Source: Voacanga thouarsii (lineage: Eukaryota > Streptophyta > Magnoliopsida > Gentianales > Apocynaceae). From it: a stretch of DNA of 64,000 nt. Numbering within the stretch: position 1 is the stretch's first letter; the number at the start of each line of letters is the position of its first letter. The stretch is taken from the NCBI GenBank assembly GCA_026120185.1, contig JANUWF010002061.1, positions 1,116,001 through 1,180,000 on the forward strand, read 5' to 3'. A model generated the notes under the pieces. That model did not search any database. It was not told the origin of the DNA and was given only the letters and a program-made list of their open reading frames with translations. Of this stretch, positions 12,601 to 23,469 are shown one piece after another. The translations under genes and the position numbers were made by a program.

Positions 12601-15600
12601 TGGAAGGCTACTTGCAGGCATGCAGTATCTGTTGAAGGCTGTTTGCTGGGAAAAAAATCTGGCAGCAACTTAAAACATATAACATGGTAAAGAGAGGGTT
12701 AATGAATTAAGATGAAAAACCTTCAGCCTAAAGTTCCCATGAATATCTCTAGTTCTTAGAGAGGAATCACAATGATATCAGCTGGTAACTGAAAAACAAC
12801 ACATTGACTCTGATAACCAGATGGAAAATAGTAACTTCTTCCATTTAGAAGCTTTCCTCTTGCTCCACACCCCCTCACGTTGGTTTTTTTCTTTTTGGTT
12901 TGGCGGGGGGTAGTTTACTACATGCAATGTGAATTGACATCAAACAAAAAACAAATGGAGGATGAAATCCGTATTAATTTCACTTCAGCATCAATTACAA
13001 AATGAGGCATCTACCAGAACAAACCTGCTTTTTCCCTCTAACTCCAAGATGTGGCGTGGCCAAGGTAATAAAATTGACTGGTTCCAGCCCGGCAATTGTT
13101 CCATTGTTTGAAGAGTATACGGCTCCTGGGTTTGCATTTGGAGAAGTATCATTCTCATTTGATTGATGAATGGAGTTATTTGGTTTATAAAGCATGGCAA
13201 CTGCATATCTTGCAAACAATCCACCAAGAGAATGGGCCAAGAAGGATATCTTTTTTAGACTCTCTGTCCTTTTAACAACCTGCATGACCTGTTCATATTT
13301 GAATCATAATTAAAAGAAGTGTACTACTTCCGAGAACTGTACTAAGCATATCAATGGAGAAATAGAGAACATCCTTAATGAAGTATGATGATTGAAATAC
13401 CAGCATAGTGAATTATGTTTTTGGCCTGAGTGAGAATAGAATATAAGAATAGCCTAGTCCAGTTAACAGTGCATGATATCCAACCAAAATTCTCCATATA
13501 AAGGATACAACAATACCCGAACATGCAAGCAAATTCATAAGCACAACTGATAAACCCCCTCTCAGATACTCACTTCATCTGCTAATCTTTTTCCAGCTCC
13601 ATCAATGCCAGTGAAGGTTTTTGTGTACGTGTTACTAGAACTTGCTGCACATAATAGACATGAAGGAAATCCCAAGTCAAAGACATAAACTGGTAATACT
13701 GGTTCCTACTCGTATAAACCATTGAATCTGCACCAAATGGCCATGCGATCCCAAATAAACAAATCTAAGAAGTGGAAGAAATGGTGCTAGTACACACAAA
13801 GAAACATCGTCATCACAAATTCTTGATGAGACATCCGTTCCACGAATGAAAGCCATACTGCATTCCATCTTTACAGAAACAACCATCTTTACAGAAACAA
13901 GTGTGAAATAGAAAATTGATTGTCTCATCCTTTTACAGCTAATTCATGTAATGAGTGGCCAAAATATATTTTCAAAGAACTATGGGCATTTTAGTTCATT
14001 ACATGAGGCAGCAAACCATCAATCAAGCATAGATTATATACCAAAATGTCTCCAGCCTTATTGCGACAAGCTGGTTTTGGTGATTCTTAAACAGCCATTC
14101 TTGGGATTCTTAGTCCAAGCAATTTACTTTTTACCTTATATAATTTCCTTTTCTGATATGAAACAGAGACAACATGAGTGGAATTTCCCACAGTAAAATA
14201 GTTCGGGAAATTGGCTGACCGTACCATAGATCAAAAAATTTCTTCCCAAACGTCTCTTCAACTCTGCTTCAAAATATATCCAATCACTGGGGCTGCATTA
14301 AATAGAAAGCTCAGTAGAAGAATGATATACATTTATCTAAATGATGAACAAAACTAAAAGAGTGCATGATACTCTTCCATTCATGGATATAGTGACTAAC
14401 CAGTCTAACTTGCATTGAAACTAAAAGAAAATAGTGTATAAGAAAAGCGACTAACATACTCTTTTGCTCTTTTAGTTTGCAAAAGAATATATCATCCAAT
14501 TATATGTTACAAAAATAAAAGAGTAAATCATGAACAGAGAAGCCCTTGGAGGTGACTGACCTACAGGTAATGGGTGCACTAAAAACCAATAGCATGCGTT
14601 ACCAATATGTTAAAAAATGTCATCCTATAGAAGAATTACGCTCCACGGGAAAGAGACCATTGCATATATGGGCATTATAAAAACATGCATGTGCATGAAT
14701 ATAGCATTTATGAGAGGAGGGAGGGAGGAGGCGGGGAGCCACAAGTGAATTCTAACAAATCAAAAAAATGAAAAAGATGATGTTGTATTGACTTGCAATA
14801 TAGCAGAAAAGGATGGGCAAAGCAAAAACCATAAACGTCCTTAAAGAAATGTCAAAATGATTGAGCATGGGAAGGTGACATTGACAACTAGTGTCATAAG
14901 CCAAGCCCAAAAAGAAACATAACCAAACCTCAGTACATTTGAAATACACTCACATATCAACTATCCTCCCAAGCAAGAGTAGCCATATACACATAATGGA
15001 GCCCTTCCTCTTCAAATTTCAGATGGTATTGAAGGGCATGTTTGGTAACTCAATTAAACACTTAAAATTAATTAATTAAGTACTTATTTCATTAAGTGTG
15101 TGTGATAACGGATAATATTAAGTGATTAATTAATTAAGTATATTTGATAATAGATTTTTGTTATCACTTAATTGATCAAAATGTAATGAAATCTTGTTAT
15201 AAATTTTAAATGAAATGAAAGTTCCTAAAGTTTGAAGCCTGAATACATTAAATACTCGTCTAATTATTAATATTCTTTTATATTTACTAAAAATTGTAAT
15301 AAAATATAATGTAAAAATAAATTATAATTAATTCAGACTTCAGATTTCAGAATTCAGTCTTCACGCTTCAGTTTTCAAAATTTAGTACCTAAATATTCAG
15401 ATTTCCATTTTATCAAACAAGCCCAAACTCTAGAAATATACTCAAATTTGAACCCAAATACAAATAGATTGTATACATGGAGAGGATGTAGCACTCGCCA
15501 CAGGAACATTTCTCCTCAGTCAACTCTGAATATTATTCTTTTGAGCTAGGATAGATAGCCACAATGCAAAGGGAACAAAAAGAATACGTGGCATATTCAG

Positions 15601-18600
15601 CACTAAGAGACATGGGTACAGATCCTTTTATTGCAAGAAACTTTTTGTACCCGTAGTTTCTCTTATCATAAGCAATAGAATAGCTATAGTTCTTCGAAAT
15701 GATTATAGGATCCCATCTTAAGCCTTTGCCTTATCCTAAATTCCTTCTTTTCTTGTTCACTTGGAATTCAAATGCATAATGTATTCCATCTTTTCAAGAA
15801 GTGGGCTAATCCCCGAAAATGCCTGGAACCTGGTTTCCTTTGTTGTTGGTGGTTTCCCGCTCCTTAGTTCATTTCTCGATAGAACAAGGCCTCTGTGGGG
15901 TGGATAGAGCCATTCCTCCACCGGAAGAATCTGGATAGTTCACAGAGAAGAGATGCTCATATTATTCTAATATAGATTTCTTCTTGTGTGCCCTTCTAGA
16001 ATTTCAAAGGGTCTGCATGAAAGAGTCATTCCAAAATGTGGTGAAGGGGTTGTGCCCTTCTTCTTCAGATATGACTTTCCCAGCAAAACAAATCCTCACC
16101 TATTTTCCTCTGTTGTTTTCGCCCTTGTCTATAAAACCAACTAGCGCAATTGCATCTCTCTCTTGCTTAGAAGGCACTCCTTCTCACTTAGTCATGGAGC
16201 CACAGGCCTAATAAAAATAATGAAGAGAAGTAGAGCGAATGCATTATCACTTACTTACTGTTAGTGATTGAGGAGGCCTAGATGGCAGCTTCTTTTGAAA
16301 AAGACCAATTCTTTGTTCTTCATATCATCTTTGATCTTTTAGGTCAGATTCTAAGACCATCCCCTTTCAGGATTTATAGCCTAAATGCTAAGGAGGGGAT
16401 TCGAGAGCAACTCCTTCTATTCCTATTCTATATAATTCAATACATTCTATTCATTACCAACCCAACAAAGGGATAGGTTCCATTCTATTTCCTGCCAATC
16501 GAATCAATAGCATTCACATCTCTTTCTCTAGTCAACTCGAGCCTAGATGGCTTCCCTTATCCTAACTGCCGTAGGGAATTACCTTGGAGCTCACAATGTA
16601 ATTGAATAGAATGGAGTTGGCCTTGCCCAAAACTCCCACCCAAGTGAAAAAAAAGGGGAAAGCTTAAGGCCATTTCGATAATCGGTGTAAAGGGCGCCTT
16701 CCTCATAGCACTGAGATAGCTTTCTGAAAGAGTAAGAAGGGGATACTATGAAGCTCATTAATTAGAGTGTTGATTCTAAAGTAAGCTATTTAATAAAGAC
16801 AGCCCGAACCAAGCAAGCCAAGCGAGGTAGACCTGCATGCTTTAAGGCTAGCAAATGATAGGGGACTGCTTATCTTGAAAGCTCTGGGGTTGAATAAAAA
16901 TATCCTGACTTGGCTTCTTTCACTTCTAAATCAATTACCCCGCCATCTGCTATTAAGAGGGAGCAGTAGATCGTTGATTGAAAAGCCAGATCAGTAAACT
17001 TCTATTAGGACTTCTATTGATTATTGATTCAAATCTAGCGACTCCTAGCAGCAAACTTTTAGCCCCCCATAGAGATGCAGGAACCAACAGCCGGATCGAC
17101 CAACAAATGATAGGCCAAAGAGATGGGCTCATTCGACTAATCAGTGATCCCCCTAACACAGATGTCCCTTAAATTAAATAGGGGATTGGTTGATTGGAAA
17201 ATCTCCCAATGTCCATTATCTACAAATTGGCTACCATAATTCATTCTATAGGTCCTTATCTATCAAATAGTACAGAAATTTAATGCTACTATATTCCCTT
17301 CTTGATAATCAAACCCTAGGAGACGACACATACCTCGCCAATATGCCATGAACAAGAACAAGAAGATGATCTGGTGCATCTTTCAGATTGACGATGCCTT
17401 TTGGTGATGCAAGATTTCCTTGAGTTGTACTCATGGCGTAAGCTCTAAGCCCTTGATTCCTGCAAATGTTTTTTATACCTGCCAAAGTGCAATCAGCACT
17501 CAAATACTATGGGGATGACAGTAGTGTACAAGTTGAAATCACAACAAAATGGAACTAAAGCATGAAAAATGTCTTGCAACACCTGCATCACATATTTATT
17601 GCGCAAAAGCAGTAGCAATCAATAGAACCACCGAACTGCTCACAAAAATAGAACTAAAGGCCTCAAGTTGAAATCGTGCCACAATGCATGCCCTAAGAGA
17701 TAACATTAATTGGTGGAAGAACAAAATCAAATGCAAAAGAAGGGTAAGGCCAAAGCCACAACTTAAATCAACAAAGAACATCACAGAAAAGGCTGTAGCT
17801 GTAGGCAATTTCAGTTGCTTCAGGTCCAAAAGAAAGAGAGAGGGAAAAAAAATATTTAATGTAATATTATGGCCAAGTTTTTATCTTTAGCACAGAATCA
17901 CTCTGTTTTAGTAAGGGAAGAGATCTTATAGATATAGGACAAATCAGTAATCTAGGAGCTACGACAGCAGACATAAGTCACGAGCAGAAAGTGGACTCAT
18001 CAAACTACAAACTAGGAGCCAGAGGCTTCTTTTGCAAGCCTTTAAGGTTCCAAATGCAGCTTAAGCACTTAAAAGGAAGTTTTTATGACCAAATAAAGCC
18101 AAACCCAACTTTAACGTCTTACTCAGTTTAAGCAAAAAGAAGAGGCGAAACAAGCATCCAACCATCTTGGAAGAGAACAATTTGCAGTTTATCAGTATCA
18201 CAAAATGTGCGAAGTTACAGAAAAATACATATGCATGTAAAATCTGTATTTTAGCTGTGACCTACAAACCTTTACAATTAAATAGGCAAAAAGGAATGAG
18301 TTTATTTCTATTAACCAAACAAGTCAGTTGAATTACGCATGACTCCAATTTGTATAAACTATGCCAGAGCATTTGTTTTCTGATGTAAACGGGGCATCAA
18401 AGCAACAAAACTTCACTTACAAATTAGAAAAAATTATAGTGTTGCAACATGGAATTCGTTAGAATTACATATTCTCACTTTTCCCTTTCCTATTTCTCAA
18501 TTCATAAGTTTGCATCACTCCTCATAAAAAGATTATTAACTCGGACCAACAAAAAAAAAGCTAAGCACTCATGTCTTCTCAATCTACAGAGCAATAATTC

Positions 18601-19012
18601 CAAAATCACACCTTTCCGTAGTCAAATAAAACGCCACACCTAACTCAATTCCGCAAACTGATAAAGCGAAATTGACTCCAAATTGCTGCATTAATTCGAA
18701 GTAAAGGCAGAAAAATAACAAAATGAATAGCACAGAAGGTAACAACACAAGAACGAGCTTACCAGAGAATCCAATGAAGTTCCAATTTTGCCCTTGGCGA
18801 TTAACTCCAGTCGACGAAGAAGAATCAGAACAACAAGGCGAAGAACAAGAATTTGAAGAAGATGACGACGATGAAAACGAAGAACTGAGATGACAGTTGG
18901 TAATATTATTACTACTTTGGCTGTTAATATTAGAATGGAACGAGGAGGAGCTGGAGCTGCGGAAGCTAGGAATTCGAGGCGAATGATGAAGCAAAGGCGC
19001 TGATGATGCCAT
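9603..19012 (-). CDS. DUF676-type alpha/beta hydrolase (putative serine esterase/lipase), 11 exons
   Basis: Coding exons in transcript order: 18763-19012, 17334-17478, 14225-14292, 13574-13644, 13025-13288, 11194-11357, 11055-11110, 10919-10971, 9986-10154, 9804-9901, 9603-9719. All junctions are GT-AG and the frame stays open, giving 484 residues. The first 75 residues are Ser-rich (MASSAPLLHHSPRIPSF) and could be a plastid transit peptide. The fold core begins with LLVLVHGILA (oxyanion-loop HG). The nucleophile motif is FLAHSLGG, with Ser near residue 198. A conserved YDHMVGWRTSSIRRE segment supplies the likely catalytic His near residue 340. The C-terminus contains EMIRGLQQLGWRKVDVSFHSAFWP, a hallmark of the plant subgroup that includes AT1G29120 (from memory). 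Substrate unknown; the family is annotated as lipases or esterases of the DUF676 type. Introns are long, the largest (14293-17333) filled with inserted DNA. High confidence in family, moderate in each small exon. Confidence 0.87.
10532..10545 (+). repeat. Poly-G tract in hydrolase intron
   Basis: Run of about 13-14 G after CGCC, inside the intron between the PSRQ and HMVGW exons. Transcribed as poly-C. Likely length-variable. Confidence 0.7.
15034..15430. mobile_element. Small non-autonomous TIR element (hAT-like MITE) in hydrolase intron 2
   Basis: The left end reads GGGCATGTTTGGTAACTC. The reverse complement of the right end reads GGGCTTGTTTGATAAAAT. The interior is AT-rich with repeated TTAATTAATTAAG and several CAGACTTCAG-like words near the right end. 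No coding capacity. The 8 bases flanking each end do not match, so a target duplication is not demonstrated. It may have decayed, or the ends may be slightly misplaced. Confidence 0.55.
15600..17280. other. Probable nuclear insertion of plant mitochondrial DNA (NUMT) in hydrolase intron 2
   Basis: Base composition is clearly less AT-rich than the neighbouring intron. The style is that of plant mitochondrial non-coding DNA: words such as AACCAAGCAAGCCAAGCGAG, TTCTTGAAAG-type junctions, and short purine/pyrimidine patches without runs of A or T. No mitochondrial gene is recognised. Open frames (15984-16211, 16953-17172) have no family resemblance. Boundaries are approximate because no target duplication was found. 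A plastid or degraded retroelement source cannot be excluded by eye. Confidence 0.5.
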
Positions 19013-20920
19013 CTATGTACAAACCCGTTAATCTATAAATAGTAAAGAATCTTGAAAATGAGAGAAAGAAACGATTTTTTTCTTTCTTTTTTATTTTCTT
19101 GCTGTCACGGCACGGTATGATGTAAAGTCAGCATCTTCCCTCGTTTCTTGTTTCTTGAATTCTTGGTTATCCTCTGACTCTCTCAGCAGTATCGCCCCAT
19201 TACCTGTCCCTCCATACCCAGCAGTGCCATCACCATCCCCATCACCATATGTCTTTTTCCTTTCTGAGACTGGGCTGGGGGTTCCATTACTCCACATATC
19301 TAGGAAAGGGATTGAATCTGCATTATCACATCCAATTATGTACGTATCCCATATATGGGATTTGATGGGTTTGCCAATAGTGTGATTCTGGAAAGAGATA
19401 GAACCAAAGATTGTGAGAAGAGATATCACCACCTGGAACCTGAAAAAGAAGGGGAAAAAGATAAAGATGTGCACTCTGATTTCTTGATATAATTGCACCA
19501 AATGAGGTTCTTTTTCCAGTACAATACAGGATTAGCATTTGAGTAGCAGACGACTGAAATCTTGTCCGGTGTGAGTTTCGAACACATACAAATATAAACT
19601 TTTTATAAATTAATTATTAATTATTGAGTCTAGAATAAAAATTACTTTTAACAAAATAATTTAAAGTATTTTTTTTCAAATTATAAGTACTATGAGAGTG
19701 TTTTACTTTTGATAGACTATACACATTTAAATATTAAAAAATTAACAATTGATCCTATATTTTTTAAACTTTGTTATGTTTGTTGTCACTAACTCAAAAA
19801 TAAAATTAAAAATGAATAAAAATAATGAGCATAAATTTCTTTGAGTTAACATATTTGACTAAAATAGCTCTTGCGGCAATAAATATTGGACAAAGAATGA
19901 GAAATTACTATAATGTTGTGATGAAAATGGGTAAATAAAATAATTATCTAAATTGTCCATAAAATTAGATAAAAGTACTTAAAGTTACAAAATTGTTGTT
20001 AAGATGAGAACTTTCAACTATACCTTCAAGGTGTGTCTAAAAATACCAATTTAAATTATATCTAAAAGACCTATTAAGAATCATATTTTATAGTACTACC
20101 CAAGGATAGCTATTTCATATCTTCTTCCAGCTAGTATTTTTAGATTAACAAGAGAACGTGTGTAGAGGGCAGAGTCCACTACGGAGTAAACCTCACCCAC
20201 CTAGCCAAAAACTCCAGAACTAGGCAAGAGATAAATCAGGAATATGCACGAGAGGGTAGTTCCTTGAGGGAGAGAAATTGGTATTTGATCCTTCGACCTC
20301 ACCCACTTGTGGTCAGGGCATTACACCCATATCATCTCATGGCTTTGCCAACTCACATATGCCCTAGGTAAATCAACTAGTATTCTTGTCATATTTCTAT
20401 TGTTGTTTGTGACAAAAACATCTTTCTCTTCACAAACAATAAAATTTAATGTAACTACGCAAGAAGAAAGGAATGAATAAGGTTCCAGCCTATCTTTGGT
20501 AGCAATTGTCTCTTTGGAATGAAAATTTGGAAAAAGAGCTTTCAAGTGTGTCAATGTCTCTTCTCTACTATATTCTTCGCTAAATGCAATATAAATTTTC
20601 CATGCCTTCGTTCCTTCTTAATATTTATTTACTTGCAATCACAGATAAAGCAATATTATAAAACACTGATAATATTTACAAAATTTGGACTAATATCTAT
20701 ATGAGAAAATGAATTCACATGCAAATTTTTCCACCTTTTTCATATTGAGCTTAGTTCTTTTCTTGCTCTCTTGCCTCCACAAGATTTGAGGGTTAATTAT
20801 AAGCAAAACCTGTGCAGATGATTATTATCACTTGGCATTCAAACTCTCTCTGAAAATAAATAAATAAAATTCATCTAAATGTATCCCCATAAAAAGAGAG
20901 AAAAAAATAACTAAAAAAGA
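19013..20920. other. AT-rich flank upstream of the hydrolase gene
   Basis: Contains the promoter side of the hydrolase gene, with a T-rich tract at 19074-19100. An open minus-strand frame at 19091-19501 has a Gly/Asp repeat from CCATCACCATCC-type codons and no recognisable domain; I do not call it a gene. A short SINE-like segment is near 20100-20350. The rest shows nothing. Confidence 0.4.
20100..20350 (-). mobile_element. Possible SINE-like retroposon remnant
   Basis: Read on the minus strand, the block has GGTCGAAGGATC, close to a Pol III B box, preceded by TGCCCTGACCACAAGTGGG (A-box-like). It is followed by a less AT-rich body with GTTTACTCCGTAGTGG, a phrase seen in plant SINE bodies. 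No poly-A/T tail or target duplication was established. Could be chance or another repeat type. Confidence 0.3.
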
Positions 20921-22153
20921 AATAAAAGATTACTTTGAGATGCATCCTGATCATCGCCCTTGTTGTACTTGTATCCAAAATGAAAAAACAAAGACTTATC
21001 ACAGATATAAAAGAAATTCCTTAGAATTATATTAGATAAAATGAAAAAAGTTAATGATCCAAATAAAAAGAGAATAAGTTAAATATAAATAGACAATTCA
21101 AATGTTTATTTATGATATCTTGATGCAATATTTTCCTATATGTTCATCCTTAACTACTACAATTGCATCCATAAATTTGCTCATAGCAACAGTAACAGTA
21201 AAGTTATACTTCTTCCATGTTGCCATGAAAGATTAGTCATGTGACCATAAACACTAGAAAAGAGGCACTTGAAAGTTTCAACCACTTGAGAAAACCTGAC
21301 ATCCCTTTCATTGTCTTGTCTCTCAACCTTCAATTCATGAAGTTTGTTTTGTAAATCATCAATTTTTGTCTTCAACATATCATACTTGCATCCACATATT
21401 AGAAATGCATCTTAGTATCAGTATTTCGTTGCCTATCTAACACCTCTTTCTCGTCCTTCAACTTTGCAATTTTCATCCTAACATTCTCTTTCCTGCAGGA
21501 TGGATATTAGATGCTCTTACAGAAATTTTAGTTTATTTAAACCCTCAACCACAAAAATATAAGTGTAGATAGGAAAATAAATAAATAAATAACATTTGCA
21601 TGCATGTATTCTATATGTGTATGGTGAGCACGTGAGTATGCTTGAATGGATGTGTGTTTGTCTCCATATGTGTATGTGTGAGTATGCGTGAGAGAGAGAG
21701 AGGGAGAGAAGAAAACCAAGGGTCAATATCATGGTAATAAATCGAGGCTTCAAAAAATGACTCAAGCAAGAGTCCTTCTTCACAAGATTTACACCTAGAT
21801 AAGAAATCATATCTAATAGAAAACTAAGCCCACAGGAGCACAAGTGCCGCTTTTTACTAATAGATATCTTGAAATTGTATTAAACACAAATATTTCTTTT
21901 GATGAATACACAATGAGACTCATATTTGGTGATATATCTCCAACTAACGGTAAGCTAATTAAAGCTTTTCACCAGCATCTTGACTCTAATCATGCAAGTC
22001 ACTTTGTTGCTTAGTCAGATCTTATAAATTATTTTGAAGTTTCTTCACTTCTTCTGCATGCTCTTGCTTCTCTTTTTTCTTCTTATTAAGCTTGTTACTG
22101 CTATACTTAATCTTCATAGTTAAGCGAGTTATCTCCTCCTTTAGTTTTAGAAT

Positions 22154-23311
22154 AAAAAAATTCTCCTATTTAATCCCCGATCTTATACTTCTTTGCCGTT
22201 TTGGTCCTTACTATTTTTTTTCAACTTTTTTCATCCCCGATCTTATACTTCTTGGTCGTCTTGGTCTTTGTCATTTTTTCAACTTTTTTTATTCCTTTTG
22301 CATTTAACTCAAACTTTTTTTGTCCTTCCGACAAAAAAAAAAGGGATAAAGAAGGTACCTCACGTAACAAGACTTGCAGTTGATTATTTTTGAAAAGGTA
22401 AAATTGGAACTACATTTATATTCCCTCCAAACCCAATTTTTTATATCAGTTTCAAGTGATATTTTATCACCATTTTAAACTTTATCAGTATAACTCGACG
22501 CACTATCAACTGACCTACCATAAACCTTGACTCCAAGAACAAACTGCTTTGTTTTGTCATTACTACTAGTATGATCCTTGCACGATACATAACTGCACTA
22601 GAGTTATAACACAAACTTAACATTACGTAAATATGATAAACAAAATCATGTATAACATTAAAGTAATAGAAAAGCAAAAATCTTGTAATAACCCTTAATA
22701 GCCCAGTAGAAAAAAAAGATAAAACATCCAAAAAAGGTTGGATTTTATAGAAGCACTGACCAATGGTGGTGAGTGGTGAGGACGAATTTAAGGTCTACAA
22801 TGTTCTCTTGGGCAACTTGAAAAACCTTATGAGGTTCAAATGGGTCCACCACCGCGACGTTCTTCGTAGTCTTATCAATTATCCTACATCACAATTTCGT
22901 ATAACTTGAATATAAAACTGTTCAATGTGTGAAAAAAATGGTGATAAAATTCACTTGAAGTTGATATCAAAATTTGAGTTTGGAGGGAATATGAGTGTAA
23001 TTCCAATTTTACCCTCTAAAAAATTATCAATTACAAGTCTCATGCTATGAGGTATCAGATTTGTCCATTTTTTTGGTTAGAATGACAAAAAAGTTTATGT
23101 TAAATACAAAAGAGATAAAAAAAAGTTGAAAAAAACAATGAGGACCAAAACGGCTAAGAAATATAAGATCAATGATGCAAAAAGTTAGAAAAATGGCAAG
23201 GACCAAAGCGGCTAAAAAGTATAAGATCATTGATGAAAAAAGTTGAAAAAAACGGCAAGGACCAAAACGGTCAAGAAATATAAGATTATGAATTAAATAG
23301 ACGAATTTTCC
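22154..23311 (-). mobile_element. Pack-MULE-like foldback element carrying glyoxalase II exons
   Basis: Long inverted repeat: arm 22154-22480 matches the reverse complement of about 22920-23311. Both arms contain variants of GATCTTATACTTCTT and GTTTTGGTCCTT; the right arm has one extra copy of a roughly 50-bp subunit. The element is flanked by TTTAGAAT at 22146-22153 and 23312-23319. One more base on each side gives 9 bp with one mismatch, as expected for Mutator-type target duplications. Between the arms are two exons of a glyoxalase II gene on the minus strand. No transposase is present, so it depends on an autonomous element. Confidence 0.75.
22441..22883 (-). pseudogene. Captured glyoxalase II (hydroxyacylglutathione hydrolase) fragment
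   Basis: Exon 22883-22761 reads IIDKTTKNVAVVDPFEPHKV, then LKFVLTTHHHW, ending in CATTG before GTCAGT. This is the N-terminal metallo-beta-lactamase strand region with the T-H-H-H-W part of the THxHxDH zinc motif. A second exon from about 22574 continues DH and reads KQFVLGVKVYGRSVD then NGDKISL, with an in-frame stop (TAA) before NGDK. The acceptor of the second exon is mutated (CAA instead of CAG). Glyoxalase II hydrolyses S-lactoylglutathione; this copy lacks the substrate-binding C-terminal region and cannot be functional. The intron between the exons is retained, so capture was at DNA level. Confidence 0.8.
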
Positions 23312-23469
23312 TTTAGAATCTCATGTTGTTGTGCAGAAAAATAAAAGTTGTTAACATTAAAATTTAATTTAAATTTCACAGTAGTAAACCATAGCACAAG
23401 CAAAACAAGAACTATTTAAAATAGATTAATAAAAAAAATGTAACTAAAGAAATAAGTAGATATGAATAG

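Larger units (their letters stand above)
20930..23345 (-). pseudogene. Fragmented coiled-coil gene, interrupted by a Pack-MULE-like insertion
   Basis: Minus-strand pieces with coiled-coil character. The piece 23345-23312 continues across the insertion into 22153-22030, reading HEILKLKEEITRLTMKI then KKEKQEHAEEVKKLQ, followed by stop codons. Further pieces are at about 21500-21410 (KIAKLKDEKEVLDRQR) and 21378-21280 (MLKTKIDDLQNKLHELKVER). A short piece near 20990-20935 (FGYKYNKGDDQDAS) ends at a possible donor. The heptad-like spacing of Leu/Ile and heavy Lys/Glu content support a coiled coil. In-frame stops after LQNNL and the missing exon links argue for a broken gene. Protein family not recognised. 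A living gene with unusual splicing is possible but less likely. Confidence 0.4.

Noticed and set aside
16953..17172. Overlapping frames on both strands in the organelle-like block
   Set aside because: Longer than average only because this block is less AT-rich; no recognised protein.
19091..19501. Minus-strand 136-codon frame with DGDGDG and GYGGTG
   Set aside because: Low-complexity translation next to the hydrolase promoter; no family, and no evidence of splicing into the hydrolase.
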